A DNA stretch of 64,000 bases. Source: Pedobacter foliorum (GTDB taxonomy: Bacteria; Bacteroidota; Bacteroidia; Sphingobacteriales; Sphingobacteriaceae). Below are positions 45,481-54,876 of the stretch, one piece after another; position 1 is the stretch's first letter, and every line of letters begins with the position of its first letter. The stretch covers positions 1 through 64,000 of the forward strand of contig NZ_JABSNU010000003.1 of NCBI RefSeq assembly GCF_013266735.1, written 5' to 3'. Made by a program: the position numbers and the translations under genes. The notes under the pieces are model-generated. The model made no database searches. It saw only the letters and a program-made list of their open reading frames with translations, and was not told where the DNA came from.

Positions 45481-46473
45481 ATGGACACCTTAGAGGAAAT
45501 TAACAGAAAAGGTTTTGTAGATGAAAAGATCGATCCCACACTTGACCTTTTTGAAGAAATTGAAAAATTAAAAAAGGAAAAGAATGCGATTATACTGGCT
45601 CATTACTACCAGGAGCCTGATATTCAGGATATAGCAGACTATATTGGAGATAGTTTAGGACTTTCTCAGGAAGCTGCTAAGACTGAGGCAGATATCATTG
45701 TTTTTGCCGGAGTACATTTTATGGCAGAGACTGCTAAAATTCTTTCTCCTAGTAAAAAAGTTTTATTACCAGATGTAAAGGCAGGTTGCTCATTAGCAGA
45801 TAGTTGCCCACCTCATTTATTTAAGAAATTTAAAGAAAAATACCCTGATCACCTGGTAATTACCTATGTAAACTGTACAGCAGAACTGAAGGCATTGAGT
45901 GATATCGTTTGCACGTCCACAAATGCTGTTCAAATTGTTGAAAGTTTACCAAAAGATCAGAAAATAATCTTCGGACCAGATAAAAATCTAGGTGCCTGGG
46001 TAGCAAAAAAGACCGGAAGAGATCTTGTGTTGTGGAATGGAGCGTGTATGGTGCACGAAATATTTTCAAGAGAGAAAATAACCAAGCTAAAAGAGCGCCA
46101 TCCTAATGCAAAATTTATTGCGCACCCGGAATGTGAAGAAGCTGTGCTAAAAATGGCTGATTATATTGGCTCTACAACAGGATTATTAAAATATTCTATC
46201 AATAGCGACGCTCAGGAGTTCATTGTAGCAACAGAAAGTGGTATTATTCATCAAATGGAGAAGGCAAATCCGACAAAAACCTTCATTCCTGCACCACCAA
46301 ACAACAATTGTGCATGTAATGACTGCCCATATATGAAAAGAAATACATTAGAAAAGCTTTATTTATGCTTAAAAAATGAAAGTCCTGAGGTAACAGTGCC
46401 TGAAGATATCATTGTAAGGGCAAGAAAACCGATTGAAAGAATGCTTGAGATTTCTGCAAATTTGGGCTTGTAA
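45481..46473 (+). CDS. nadA: Quinolinate synthase A
   Basis: Condenses iminoaspartate with dihydroxyacetone phosphate to quinolinate, using a [4Fe-4S] cluster. Motifs include [19 protein letters not shown], and the cluster cysteines in [18 protein letters not shown] and the [10 protein letters not shown] region. The length of 330 residues is normal for this form. It stands alone, divergent from nadB, with which it forms the two-step quinolinate pathway. Confidence 0.96.
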   Translation: MDTLEEINRKGFVDEKIDPTLDLFEEIEKLKKEKNAIILAHYYQEPDIQDIADYIGDSLGLSQEAAKTEADIIVFAGVHFMAETAKILSPSKKVLLPDVKAGCSLADSCPPHLFKKFKEKYPDHLVITYVNCTAELKALSDIVCTSTNAVQIVESLPKDQKIIFGPDKNLGAWVAKKTGRDLVLWNGACMVHEIFSREKITKLKERHPNAKFIAHPECEEAVLKMADYIGSTTGLLKYSINSDAQEFIVATESGIIHQMEKANPTKTFIPAPPNNNCACNDCPYMKRNTLEKLYLCLKNESPEVTVPEDIIVRARKPIERMLEISANLGL

Positions 46474-46518
46474 ATTTAGGCTTATAAAGTTAGTCTTATA
46501 AAAATCTAATAATACCCT

Positions 46519-46601
46519 CGTCATCCTGAATTTATTTCAGGATCTCGCATTAGCAGGGCTTCTTTTCTCTTGAGTGGTCCTGAAATAAATTCAGGATGAC
46601 G
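46519..46601. repeat. 83-bp palindromic repeat element, copy 2
   Basis: The arms pair over 24 bp without mismatch (46519-46542 with 46578-46601), extendable by 2 bp outward, around a 27-nt loop core (GCATTAG ... CTTGA) like copy 1. Its right edge continues into a 19-bp near-direct repeat (46595-46613 and 46617-46635) that reuses the arm end GATGACGAG. It sits in the nadA-thiL gap. Confidence 0.85.
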
Positions 46602-46711
46602 AGAGCTTTAATTGATGATGACGAGGGTTTTAATTCACTATAAAAAGTGGCTTAATTAGTAGAAAAATGAATGTTGATAACTATGTTAATTTACTGTAAA
46701 ACAACAATATA

Positions 46712-47752
46712 ATGTTTGAGAATAAAGAAAGAACTGATATTTCAGAGTTGGGAGAATTTGGGCTGATAAAGCATTTAACAGATACTTTCAAAATAAGACA
46801 TGAGAGCAGTATAAAAGGCATTGGAGACGACGCTGCAGTATTAAATTTTAAAGATAAACAAGTACTGATTTCCACAGATCTTTTGCTTGAAGGAATACAT
46901 TTTGATCTGGCTTATGTACCCTTGATGCATTTGGGCTATAAAGCAGTTCAAGTAAACCTAAGCGACATTTACGCTATGAATGGTATTGCAACTCAAGTAA
47001 CAGTTTCTGTTGGCTTGTCGAGCAAATTTCCATTGGAGGCTGTAGAAGAAATTTATAAAGGAATTGAACTTGCCTGCAATAAATTCAATATTGATCTTAT
47101 TGGTGGCGATACTTCTGCAAGCAAACAAGGATTGGTGATTAGTGTAACCAGCATTGGTTATGCTGATAAAGACGATGTTGTTTATAGAAATGGAGCCGGT
47201 GAAGGCGATCTTTTATGTGTTTCAGGAGATTTAGGAGGTGCTTACGTTGGTATGCAAATCTTAGAAAGAGAGAAGCTAATTTTCTTGGAAAACCCTAATA
47301 TTCAACCAGATTTAGAAGGTAAAGATTACATTATTGAACGTCAGTTAAAACCTGAAGGAAGAAGAGATATTGTTGATCTTTTAGCCCAAATGGAAATAAA
47401 ACCAACATCAATGATTGATGTGTCTGATGGCTTAGCTTCCGAAATATTACACCTCTGTCAACAATCAGAAAAAGGATGTAACCTTTACGAAGAAAAAATT
47501 CCAATTGATCCAATGACTTATGAAACAGCACGTGAATTAGGCTTAGATCCTACTGTTTGTGCTTTAAGTGGTGGTGAAGATTATGAATTGCTATTTACCA
47601 TTAAACAAGAAGACTATCCTAAGTTAAAAAATGATGTGGATATTACCATTATTGGTCACATTACAGATAAAAACTCAGGTTGTAAAATGATCTCTAAATC
47701 CAATGTTGTGCACGAATTAAAAGCACAAGGATGGAATGCATTTAAATTATAA
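46712..47752 (+). CDS. thiL: Thiamine-monophosphate kinase
   Basis: Phosphorylates thiamine monophosphate to the active cofactor thiamine pyrophosphate. It belongs to the AIR synthase-like superfamily: GIGDDAAVL, the metal-binding STDLLLEGIHFD, VNLSDIYAMNG and LIGGDTSAS, then GDLGGAYVGMQIL and the ALSGGEDYELLFT block at the C-terminus. The length of 346 residues is slightly above the 325 of E. coli ThiL. Other thi genes are not in the window. Its end overlaps the convergent rmuC gene by 6 bases. Confidence 0.92.
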   Translation: MFENKERTDISELGEFGLIKHLTDTFKIRHESSIKGIGDDAAVLNFKDKQVLISTDLLLEGIHFDLAYVPLMHLGYKAVQVNLSDIYAMNGIATQVTVSVGLSSKFPLEAVEEIYKGIELACNKFNIDLIGGDTSASKQGLVISVTSIGYADKDDVVYRNGAGEGDLLCVSGDLGGAYVGMQILEREKLIFLENPNIQPDLEGKDYIIERQLKPEGRRDIVDLLAQMEIKPTSMIDVSDGLASEILHLCQQSEKGCNLYEEKIPIDPMTYETARELGLDPTVCALSGGEDYELLFTIKQEDYPKLKNDVDITIIGHITDKNSGCKMISKSNVVHELKAQGWNAFKL

Positions 47753-49072
47753 GCTATCTTCCTCTTCAGGTAAGTTAGCGTCCAGAAATTTGGTGTCAAT
47801 CTGCTTAGTAGCTTTGGCACCTAATTTCTTGATTTTCTCAGAAGTAGTAGAAAGATTACCTGAACCCGTAGAAAGCTTATTTAAAGCCTTATCGTAAGCA
47901 TCCTGGCTTTGTTTAATATTCTTTCCAATACCCTCCATATCAGTTAAAAAGCCAACAAATTTATCATACATATTGCCACTTAAACGTGCAATTTCAAGTA
48001 CATTTCTATTCTGTCTTTCCTGTTTCCAAATACTTGCAATGGTGCGTAAAGTAGCCAGTAAAGTAGAAGGACTTACAATCACCACTTTCCTGTCCCAGGC
48101 ATAATTAAAAAGCTCAGCATCTTGTTGAACAGCTATACCAAAAGAAGATTCTATAGGTATAAAAAGTAATACAAAATCAGGAGAATTGATCTGATAAAGC
48201 TCATGGTAATTCTTAGCAGATAAGCCTTGTATATGAGTTTTAATAGAAATAAGATGCTGTTTTAAATGCAGTTCTTTATCCTCATCACTCTCTGCAGTAA
48301 CCAAACGCTCATAAGCTAATAAGGATACCTTAGAATCGATTATAATATGTTTATCGTCCGGAAGGTCAATAATAACATCCGGTTGCATCCTACCCCCATC
48401 AGAAGAGCTTAAACTGGTCTGTATCCTGTACTCTCTATCCTTTACTAAACCTGATCTTTCCAGAACACGTTCAAGTATTACCTCGCCCCAGTTTCCTTGT
48501 TTTTTATTATCACCTTTCAGCGCCTTGGTTAAATTATTGGCATCTTCCTGAATTTGCTTGGTCTGATCCATTAATTGAGAGATCACACCCTTTAAGATAT
48601 TTCTCTCGTCAGATTCAGATTTGTAAACTTTATCAACTTTCTCCTCAAAAGCTTTGATGTTTTCTTTAAATGGATTTAAAATAATATCAAGATTGGTACG
48701 ATTCTGTTCAGTAAATCTTGCTGTTTTTTCTTCAAGAACTTTATTAGCTATATTTTCAAATTCCAGTTTAAATCTTTGTTGCAGCTCGGCAATATATTTA
48801 TCCTGTTCAATCTGTTTTTCGCGTTGTGCAATAAGCGATTCTTCAGCTTTAATAACCTTACTGCGCTCATTCATATAATTGAGTCGAAGATCATTCAGTT
48901 CATCTTCCATTTTCAACTTTTCTTCCTTTAACCAATTCAATGATTTTTGGTGTTCAAGTTCTTTTAACTCTAAAAGAGCAATATGATTTTGATTAGCCGC
49001 TGGTTTTTTAAACAATAAAAAAATGAGGGCTACTAAGATGACAACTAATAATACTATTCCTGCTATTTCCAT
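47747..49072 (-). CDS. rmuC: DNA recombination protein RmuC homologue
   Basis: Membrane-anchored protein implicated in limiting DNA inversions and rearrangements. An N-terminal membrane helix (GIVLLVVILVALIFLLF) is followed by a coiled coil (about 35-110) and the RmuC domain with nuclease-like residues in GGRMQPDVIIDLPDDKHIIIDSK and LLAYERLV. The frame opens earlier (49117), but the ATG at 49072 places the membrane helix right at the N-terminus as in the family and is preferred (441 residues). It overlaps thiL tail to tail by 6 bases. Confidence 0.92.
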   Translation of the reverse strand: MEIAGIVLLVVILVALIFLLFKKPAANQNHIALLELKELEHQKSLNWLKEEKLKMEDELNDLRLNYMNERSKVIKAEESLIAQREKQIEQDKYIAELQQRFKLEFENIANKVLEEKTARFTEQNRTNLDIILNPFKENIKAFEEKVDKVYKSESDERNILKGVISQLMDQTKQIQEDANNLTKALKGDNKKQGNWGEVILERVLERSGLVKDREYRIQTSLSSSDGGRMQPDVIIDLPDDKHIIIDSKVSLLAYERLVTAESDEDKELHLKQHLISIKTHIQGLSAKNYHELYQINSPDFVLLFIPIESSFGIAVQQDAELFNYAWDRKVVIVSPSTLLATLRTIASIWKQERQNRNVLEIARLSGNMYDKFVGFLTDMEGIGKNIKQSQDAYDKALNKLSTGSGNLSTTSEKIKKLGAKATKQIDTKFLDANLPEEEDSL

Positions 49073-49143
49073 ACTAATATTGTTATCAAAAGTGACCATA
49101 ATAACTTTAAAATGCAAAAATAAATAGTAATTATTTTATTGGA

Positions 49144-50283
49144 TTATAGTGAATCAAGAACAAGCCTGGCAGCATCTTCCCCAGTTTGAGTACCCATAGC
49201 AATCCCCATTCCATTACACCTTACTGCGCAGAAAACATTGGGTTTTATAGCTTTAATTATAGGATCAATCGAAGATCCAAAGGCCATTATGCCACTCCAG
49301 TTTTGTTCTATTTCAAAAGAATAATCAGGTAAAATTACTTCCGACAATAATTTTAGCAGGGCATTTTGAACCAATTCAGTATTACCAAATTCAGTAGTCT
49401 CTTCTGCTTTAAAATTCAGATTTCTACCTCCACCTAAAAGCACTCTGCCATCTATATTTCTAAAATAATAATAACCCTTATCGTAATGAAAAGTACCTTT
49501 TATTTTTAAATCCTTTATAGGTTTAGTGATAATTACCTGTCCTCTTCCGGGGACAATATCCAATGATGGAAGCAAGTCTTTTACAAAGGCATTATTACAT
49601 AAAAGCACCCTTTTACAGCTAAAGTTACCATCAGGAGTAACAATTATCTGTCTATCCCCTTCTTCTCGCAATTCAGCAACTGAGCAAGAATTAAAAACAA
49701 CTATACCCAGTTCTCTTGCTTTATCAAGCAAGCCAAACATCATTTTTCCGGGATCAATTTGAGCTTCTAAAGTATTTTCTAAAAGCACTTCAATACCTTT
49801 AACGCCAAATTCAGCAATTTTATGAGGTGCAGTTTTAAAAACATCCTTTTTACCGGATATTTCCTTTAAAATATTATTGTAATGCCCAATTTTAGACACA
49901 CACAATGAAGATAATTCATTTTCTAATGGCTTAAATAATTCATAACCACCATAATTATTAAATGAGATAGAACTATCTCCTAATAGTTTACGAAGCTTTA
50001 ACAAACCATTCCAACGTTTATCGATTAAATTATATAAACCGGTAGTTCCTATAATTTTCTCCTGCTCTATCAGTTCAGAAACACTCCCAAAACAAGCAAA
50101 GCCTGCATTCTTTGTGCTCGCTCCTGAAGGCAGAAAGCCCCTTTCCAGCACAACAACACTTAAATTGGGAGATTTAGTTTTTAAGTAAATAGCCGCATTA
50201 AGGCCCACAATTCCGCTTCCTATGATGATGATATCATAATTAAAGAAGTGCTTTTTTTCCCAATAAGAAATGAATGCAGACAT
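49144..50283 (-). CDS. FAD-dependent amine/amino acid oxidase-like protein (DAO family)
   Basis: A 379-residue flavoprotein. The N-terminal dinucleotide motif is DIIIIGSGIVGLNAA, with the acidic ribose-binding end VVVLERG; the C-terminal FAD contact is CNGMGIAMGTQTGEDAA. It fits the DAO superfamily (glycine oxidase, DadA-like), which oxidise N-substituted or D-amino acids, but the substrate is not predictable. The central block GRVLLGGGRNLNF is also typical of this group. It is a single gene, divergent from the YugP-type protease gene. Confidence 0.85.
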   Translation of the reverse strand: MSAFISYWEKKHFFNYDIIIIGSGIVGLNAAIYLKTKSPNLSVVVLERGFLPSGASTKNAGFACFGSVSELIEQEKIIGTTGLYNLIDKRWNGLLKLRKLLGDSSISFNNYGGYELFKPLENELSSLCVSKIGHYNNILKEISGKKDVFKTAPHKIAEFGVKGIEVLLENTLEAQIDPGKMMFGLLDKARELGIVVFNSCSVAELREEGDRQIIVTPDGNFSCKRVLLCNNAFVKDLLPSLDIVPGRGQVIITKPIKDLKIKGTFHYDKGYYYFRNIDGRVLLGGGRNLNFKAEETTEFGNTELVQNALLKLLSEVILPDYSFEIEQNWSGIMAFGSSIDPIIKAIKPNVFCAVRCNGMGIAMGTQTGEDAARLVLDSL

Positions 50284-50368
50284 AATATAAAATTATGTTA
50301 TTTTTTGATTTTCAGGGCAATTGGGAACAGTTTTTGATTAAAAACAACTAATAGACAAAACTAAAATA

Positions 50369-51064
50369 ATGGGAATTTATTTGTTTTTAATAATCCCGGT
50401 TCTAATATTAAGCATGTTTGTACAATGGAGATTTAGAAGTAAATTTTCGAAATATGCAGAAACACAATTGAATTCGGGATTTTCGGGAAAAGAAGTAGCA
50501 GAGAAAATGCTACACGACAATGGGATATTTGATGTGAGGGTGATGAGTACCGATGGACAATTATCAGATCATTACAATCCAGCAGATAGAACAGTTAACC
50601 TAAGTACAGATGTTTACTATGGGCGTAGCGTTGCAGCAGCTGCAGTTGCCGCTCATGAGTGTGGCCATGCCTTACAACAGGCTAAATCATACAGCTGGTT
50701 AAACCTCAGAACCAATATGGTTCCTTTGGTAAGTATTACCTCTAACCTTTTACAATGGGTATTGATACTGGGAGTTTTGCTAATAGCATTTACCTTTAAT
50801 CCTTTTGTTTTAACCATTGGCGTGGCAGGATTAGCGCTAATTACCATTTTTAGTGTAATTACACTACCTGTAGAGTTTGATGCCAGCAGAAGAGCGCTAA
50901 TATGGCTTAAAAACAATAAAGAAGTGCTTTATACATCCGAAGAAAATACTCAGGCAAAAGATGCCCTTTGGTGGGCAGCCATGACTTATGTGGTAGCTGC
51001 ATTAGGAGCCATGACTAACCTAATCTATTTTGTTTCCGTACTATTTGGTAGACAAAAAGGTTAG
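50369..51064 (+). CDS. Membrane zinc metallopeptidase (YugP family)
   Basis: A 231-residue integral membrane protein of the YugP/neutral zinc metallopeptidase 2 family. It starts with a membrane helix (1-19), carries the zinc motif HECGH (His96-Glu97, His100) in the cytoplasmic or interfacial part, and has further membrane helices at about 122-170 and 203-225. Its targets are not known. The stop codon overlaps the stop of the convergent apaG gene by 4 bases. Confidence 0.92.
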   Translation: MGIYLFLIIPVLILSMFVQWRFRSKFSKYAETQLNSGFSGKEVAEKMLHDNGIFDVRVMSTDGQLSDHYNPADRTVNLSTDVYYGRSVAAAAVAAHECGHALQQAKSYSWLNLRTNMVPLVSITSNLLQWVLILGVLLIAFTFNPFVLTIGVAGLALITIFSVITLPVEFDASRRALIWLKNNKEVLYTSEENTQAKDALWWAAMTYVVAALGAMTNLIYFVSVLFGRQKG

Positions 51065-51447
51065 TTCAATCTGTAAGCAGCAATTAAACTAAATTTAGGA
51101 ATACCAACAGTAAATTCAGTATCATCAACCAAACGAGCCATTAAATAGCTGCCTGTCATGGTACCCATGTCAGTCGTTAAATTACATCCTGAAACGTACG
51201 AATGGCTCTCTCCAGGCTCAATTACAGGCTGTAAACCGACAACACCTTCGCCTTCTACTTCTCTTTGAGTGCCGCTTGAATCAAAAATCAACCATTGGCG
51301 TCTTTTAAGCTGTATTGCGTAATCTGAGAGGTTTTCTATATTGATGCGATAAGCAAAAACGTAGTGATCATTTCCTGGATTTGAATATTCATCCTGATAC
51401 ACTGTTTCTACCGAAATTTTAACACCTTCTGTTATTGCTGTAACCAT
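51061..51447 (-). CDS. apaG: ApaG domain protein
   Basis: A 128-residue fibronectin-III-like protein. The signature GEGVVGLQPVIEPGESHSY and the GTMTGSYLM strand identify the ApaG family. In Salmonella ApaG is linked to cobalt resistance and magnesium efflux; in eukaryotes the domain occurs in F-box proteins. The molecular activity is unclear. The open frame begins 10 codons earlier (51477), but the internal ATG at 51447 gives the normal length. It lies downstream of dusB on the same strand. Confidence 0.9.
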   Translation of the reverse strand: MVTAITEGVKISVETVYQDEYSNPGNDHYVFAYRINIENLSDYAIQLKRRQWLIFDSSGTQREVEGEGVVGLQPVIEPGESHSYVSGCNLTTDMGTMTGSYLMARLVDDTEFTVGIPKFSLIAAYRLN

Positions 51448-51480
51448 TACAAATTTATTTATACTAATGTTTTTCAAAAA

Positions 51481-52488
51481 TCAAGCCATTTCCCCAACAG
51501 GGACAATATTATGATATTTATCTGCCACTTCATCTAAGATACTATGGATAGTTTCTATGTTATCTTCTTTGACAAGTAGCATTCTATAAGGTTTAAAATC
51601 TGGTAAACCCTTAAAATAATTGGCATAGTGGCGTCTCATTTCGAATACACCCACTTTAGGCCCTTTCCATGCAATTGATTTCTCAAAATGCGTTCTGCAC
51701 ACGTTTACACGCTCTTCAACACTTGGTCCGGCTAATGTTTCACCGGTATTAAAAAAGTGTCTAATTTCCCTGAATATCCAAGGATAACCAATAGCAGCAC
51801 GGCCAATCATGATGCCATCAATCTCATATTCTAAACGCCAATCAGCCGCTTTTTGTATGCTGTCCACATCTCCATTACCAAATATTGGAATTTTTATCCG
51901 TGGATTTCTTTTAATTTCTCTAATTAATGTCCAGTCAGCCTCACCTTTGTACAGCTGAGCCCTGGTTCTACCATGGATAGTTAAAGCCTGGATACCAATG
52001 TCTTGTAGTCGTTCTGCAACCTCTTCAACATTTTTGGTATTGTCGTCCCAGCCCAATCTGGTTTTAACCGTTACAGGCAAATGAGTAGCTTTTACAACAG
52101 CTTCTGTCATTTTAACCATCTTATCGATATCCTGAAGCAAACTAGCTCCAGCCCCTCTGCAAGCAACGTTTTTAACCGGACAACCATAATTAATGTCCAT
52201 CAGATCAGGCTTAGCCAGAGTAGCAATTTCAGTAGCCTCTCTCATATGCTCAATCTCACTTCCAAAAATTTGGATACCAATAGGACGCTCATACTCAAAA
52301 ATATCAAGCTTAGCCCTACTTTTTGCAGCGTCTCTGATTAATCCTTCCGACGAAATAAATTCGGTATACATCATATCTACCCCGCTTTGTTTACAAACAA
52401 AACGAAAAGGAGGATCGCTCACATCTTCCATCGGTGCAAGCAATAAAGGGAACTCTCCCAGGTCAATATTTCCTATCTTTACAGACAT
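51481..52488 (-). CDS. dusB: tRNA-dihydrouridine synthase (DusB type)
   Basis: FMN- and NADPH-dependent reduction of uridines in the tRNA D-loop. The TIM-barrel enzyme shows LLAPMEDVSDPPFR, DINYGCPVKNVACRGAGASL with the catalytic Cys, VKTRLGWDD, and the FMN-binding GNGDVDS and GIMIGRAAIGYPWIF. The frame opens at 52521, but the candidate -7 box ends just 2 bases from that point, so the ATG at 52488 (SVKIGNIDLGEFP) is preferred; the protein is then 335 residues. It precedes apaG on the same strand. Confidence 0.94.
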   Translation of the reverse strand: MSVKIGNIDLGEFPLLLAPMEDVSDPPFRFVCKQSGVDMMYTEFISSEGLIRDAAKSRAKLDIFEYERPIGIQIFGSEIEHMREATEIATLAKPDLMDINYGCPVKNVACRGAGASLLQDIDKMVKMTEAVVKATHLPVTVKTRLGWDDNTKNVEEVAERLQDIGIQALTIHGRTRAQLYKGEADWTLIREIKRNPRIKIPIFGNGDVDSIQKAADWRLEYEIDGIMIGRAAIGYPWIFREIRHFFNTGETLAGPSVEERVNVCRTHFEKSIAWKGPKVGVFEMRRHYANYFKGLPDFKPYRMLLVKEDNIETIHSILDEVADKYHNIVPVGEMA

Positions 52489-52518
52489 TTTTCTATCTTC
52501 AATGCAAATTTCAAGCTG

Positions 52519-52526
52519 CAAAGGTA
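52519..52526 (-). promoter_or_regulatory. dusB: -7 box of the dusB promoter
   Basis: TACCTTTG on the minus strand, identical to the boxes before the peroxiredoxin and efp genes. No clear -33 element is seen. It leaves a leader of about 25 bases before the ATG at 52488. Confidence 0.55.
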
Positions 52527-52541
52527 CAAATAATCAAAATA

Positions 52542-53474
52542 ATGAGTTTCATACAAAAGCAACAAGACGAAAATAGTCCTTATACGCAGCTACTTATGCT
52601 CCTGGGATACGCAGTAGCAGGTATTTTTATTTTTCTACTTATAGGACTTGCTATTATAGTTGCCATTTATGGATTTGGAGCGCTTACCAATCCGGTAATA
52701 CTTTCCGGTGGCGAAGAAAAATACCGACCTGCATTGCAAATCCTGCTAATAGCGCAATCAGTAGGATTGTTTTTAGCCCCCCCTTTGTTATTGGCTATAA
52801 CCGAAAAAAAGAAAATAAATGTGTTTTATGGTTTTAAAAAACCAGAGACAAACCTGTTGCTTTTAGTCTTTTTAATTATGGCGGTTTCCATGCCTTTTAT
52901 GGAATGGACGGCGGTAATTAATCAGAAAATGATACTTCCTGATTTCCTACAATCCATAGAAAGCTGGATGCGACAGAAAGAAGACGAGGCTATGCAAACC
53001 ACATTGTTGCTCTTAAAAATGCAGCATATTAACGAGCTGGTAGCTAATCTTTTTTTAATAGCCTTATTACCCGGCATAGCCGAAGAATTGATGTTCAGAG
53101 GGGCTGTACAACGCTCCTTCGGAAGAATTTTTAATAATCCGCATGTTGCAATCTGGGCTTCAGCATTTCTTTTTAGTGCAATACACTTACAGTTTTATGG
53201 CTTTTTACCGCGCTTATTATTGGGTGCCGGCTTCGGATACATCTATTATTTTAGTGGCAGTTTGTGGTATGCAATGCTGGCTCACTTTTTAAATAATGCT
53301 TATGCAGTATGTGCAGCATGGTATATGCAAAAAAACAATATACCTTTGTCTGAAGCCGACAATACAAGTCATTTTGCCTGGTACGGATACCTGATTAGTT
53401 TCATTTTAACAATTCTGGTATTCAACTATTTTAAAACTAAAACCTCAAAATCATATGAACAGCAACTGGATTAA
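52542..53474 (+). CDS. CPBP family intramembrane glutamic endopeptidase
   Basis: A multi-pass membrane protease (Abi/CAAX Rce1-like) of 310 residues. The family motifs are AEELMFRGAVQRSF (EExxxR with catalytic Glu pair), FSAIHLQFYGFLPR (FxxxH) and MLAHFLNNA (HxxxN). Hydrophobic segments fit about eight helices. The frame opens at 52434, but the ATG at 52542 starts a normal N-terminus clear of the dusB promoter. Substrates are unknown. The next gene, DUF2007, overlaps its end by 20 bases. Confidence 0.9.
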   Translation: MSFIQKQQDENSPYTQLLMLLGYAVAGIFIFLLIGLAIIVAIYGFGALTNPVILSGGEEKYRPALQILLIAQSVGLFLAPPLLLAITEKKKINVFYGFKKPETNLLLLVFLIMAVSMPFMEWTAVINQKMILPDFLQSIESWMRQKEDEAMQTTLLLLKMQHINELVANLFLIALLPGIAEELMFRGAVQRSFGRIFNNPHVAIWASAFLFSAIHLQFYGFLPRLLLGAGFGYIYYFSGSLWYAMLAHFLNNAYAVCAAWYMQKNNIPLSEADNTSHFAWYGYLISFILTILVFNYFKTKTSKSYEQQLD

Positions 53475-53661
53475 AGTTTACGAAACAGAAGACCAATTTC
53501 AGGCAGAAATCCTTAAACAAGGACTAATGGCAATAGATATAGATGCAGTGGTTTTAAATAAAAAGGACTCATCTTACACCTCTTTTGGCATATTATCAGT
53601 CCTTGTACATCCAGATCATCTGGATCAGGCGAAGCAATACATTTTAGAAAACAATATTTAA
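53455..53661 (+). CDS. DUF2007 family small protein
   Basis: A 68-residue soluble protein. The pattern WIKVYETEDQFQAEILKQGL followed by a central beta segment and VHPDHLDQAKQYI fits DUF2007, a small ferredoxin-like fold described as a putative signal transducing domain. Its activity is unknown. It overlaps the CPBP gene by 20 bases and cdsA by one base, a compact translationally coupled trio, which suggests a membrane-related role. Confidence 0.85.
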   Translation: MNSNWIKVYETEDQFQAEILKQGLMAIDIDAVVLNKKDSSYTSFGILSVLVHPDHLDQAKQYILENNI

Positions 53662-54470
53662 TGAAAACCAGAGCAATAACCGCTTTCTTTTTTACTATCG
53701 TGATGCTGGGTTCCATCTTTTTAGGTGGCTACACATTTACTATTTTTTATCTGCTATTGAGCCTTGCGGCCTTACTGGAATTCTTTAAACTGATTAAAAC
53801 TGCCGGAATAAGACCACATAGAAATATTGCTCTTTTTGCTGCTACATTAATCTTTTTAATGACCGCAGGATACCATTATTTACAGTTCGAAACCAAATAT
53901 ATGTTGCTTTTAGTACCGTTGTTATTTTCGGTATTTATTAGCGAGCTGTATAAAAAGGCAAAAATCCCTTTTGCCAATATATCTTACACTTTTGTGGGCT
54001 TTGTGTACGTTACAACGCCGTTTTGTTTCTTTTATTCACTTGGTTTTTTGGTTAACAGCCCCGAATATAGCTTCCATTTACCCCTTGCCTTTTTGCTAAT
54101 GCTTTGGGCAAACGATACAGGTGCGTACCTGTTTGGTATGAAATTCGGAAAAACACGTCTTTTTGAGCGCCATTCTCCTAAAAAATCATGGGAAGGTTTC
54201 TTTGGAGGAATGTTTACAGCCGTATTAGCCTCGTACCTTATCTCATTACAATTTACAGAAATAAGCAGCTGGATTTGGGCCGGAATGGCACTTTTAATCG
54301 CAAGTTTCGGTACACTTGGAGATCTTGTGGAGTCTATGCTGAAACGAAGCCTTGACGTTAAGGATTCGGGTACATTTTTACCGGGCCATGGCGGTTTGTT
54401 AGACAGGTTTGATGGCCTCTTGATTGCCGCACCAGTAGTTTACACTTACCTGTACCTGATAATTCGCTAG
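53661..54470 (+). CDS. cdsA: Phosphatidate cytidylyltransferase
   Basis: Makes CDP-diacylglycerol from phosphatidate and CTP, the precursor of all membrane phospholipids. The 269-residue protein has about eight membrane helices and the CDS signature near the C-terminus, SMLKRSLDVKDSGTFLPGHG followed by GLLDRFDG; the upstream block HSPKKSWEGFFGG is also standard. Its ATG shares one base with the DUF2007 stop codon. It is the last gene of this small operon. Confidence 0.95.
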   Translation: MKTRAITAFFFTIVMLGSIFLGGYTFTIFYLLLSLAALLEFFKLIKTAGIRPHRNIALFAATLIFLMTAGYHYLQFETKYMLLLVPLLFSVFISELYKKAKIPFANISYTFVGFVYVTTPFCFFYSLGFLVNSPEYSFHLPLAFLLMLWANDTGAYLFGMKFGKTRLFERHSPKKSWEGFFGGMFTAVLASYLISLQFTEISSWIWAGMALLIASFGTLGDLVESMLKRSLDVKDSGTFLPGHGGLLDRFDGLLIAAPVVYTYLYLIIR

Positions 54471-54646
54471 TTGTTATTTTGATGAGCTAGGAGGCTTGCT
54501 CTGGAGTGGTCTCATATGAGAGCACAGTGAATAAACGTTGAGTCTACCCTGACTCCACCTTTTTTCTGGAAAAACGTGGACTCACTGTGGACTGAGTCAA
54601 GCCAAGTTAGGGACAAGACTCGAGTAAATTCTAAGGAAAATTACGA

Positions 54647-54865
54647 TTAACGCTTAGGGCCTTTTAGTGGCTGAAGCAAATACTCCAACCCATTCAATTT
54701 AATTTCATAAAGCGTACCAAGCATTTCGCCAAGTTTTCCCGGAGGAAAACCTTTTGTATGAAACCAAACCAGATAGGTTTCTGGCAAATCGCACAAAATA
54801 CGGCCTTTATATTTGCCAAAAGGCATTTGCATGGTTACCAGATCTTTCAGTATTTGGGGATTCAT
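54647..54865 (-). CDS. DUF3820 family small protein
   Basis: A 72-residue protein with the DUF3820 pattern MPFGKYKGRILCDLPETYL followed by WFHTKGFPPGKLGEML. The family includes proteins once called putative quorum-sensing-regulated virulence factors; the function is not established. It lies 11 bases downstream of mfd on the same strand, so it is likely co-transcribed with it, which hints at a nucleic acid-related role only by association. Confidence 0.85.
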   Translation of the reverse strand: MNPQILKDLVTMQMPFGKYKGRILCDLPETYLVWFHTKGFPPGKLGEMLGTLYEIKLNGLEYLLQPLKGPKR

Positions 54866-54876
54866 TTCGCTTTAAA

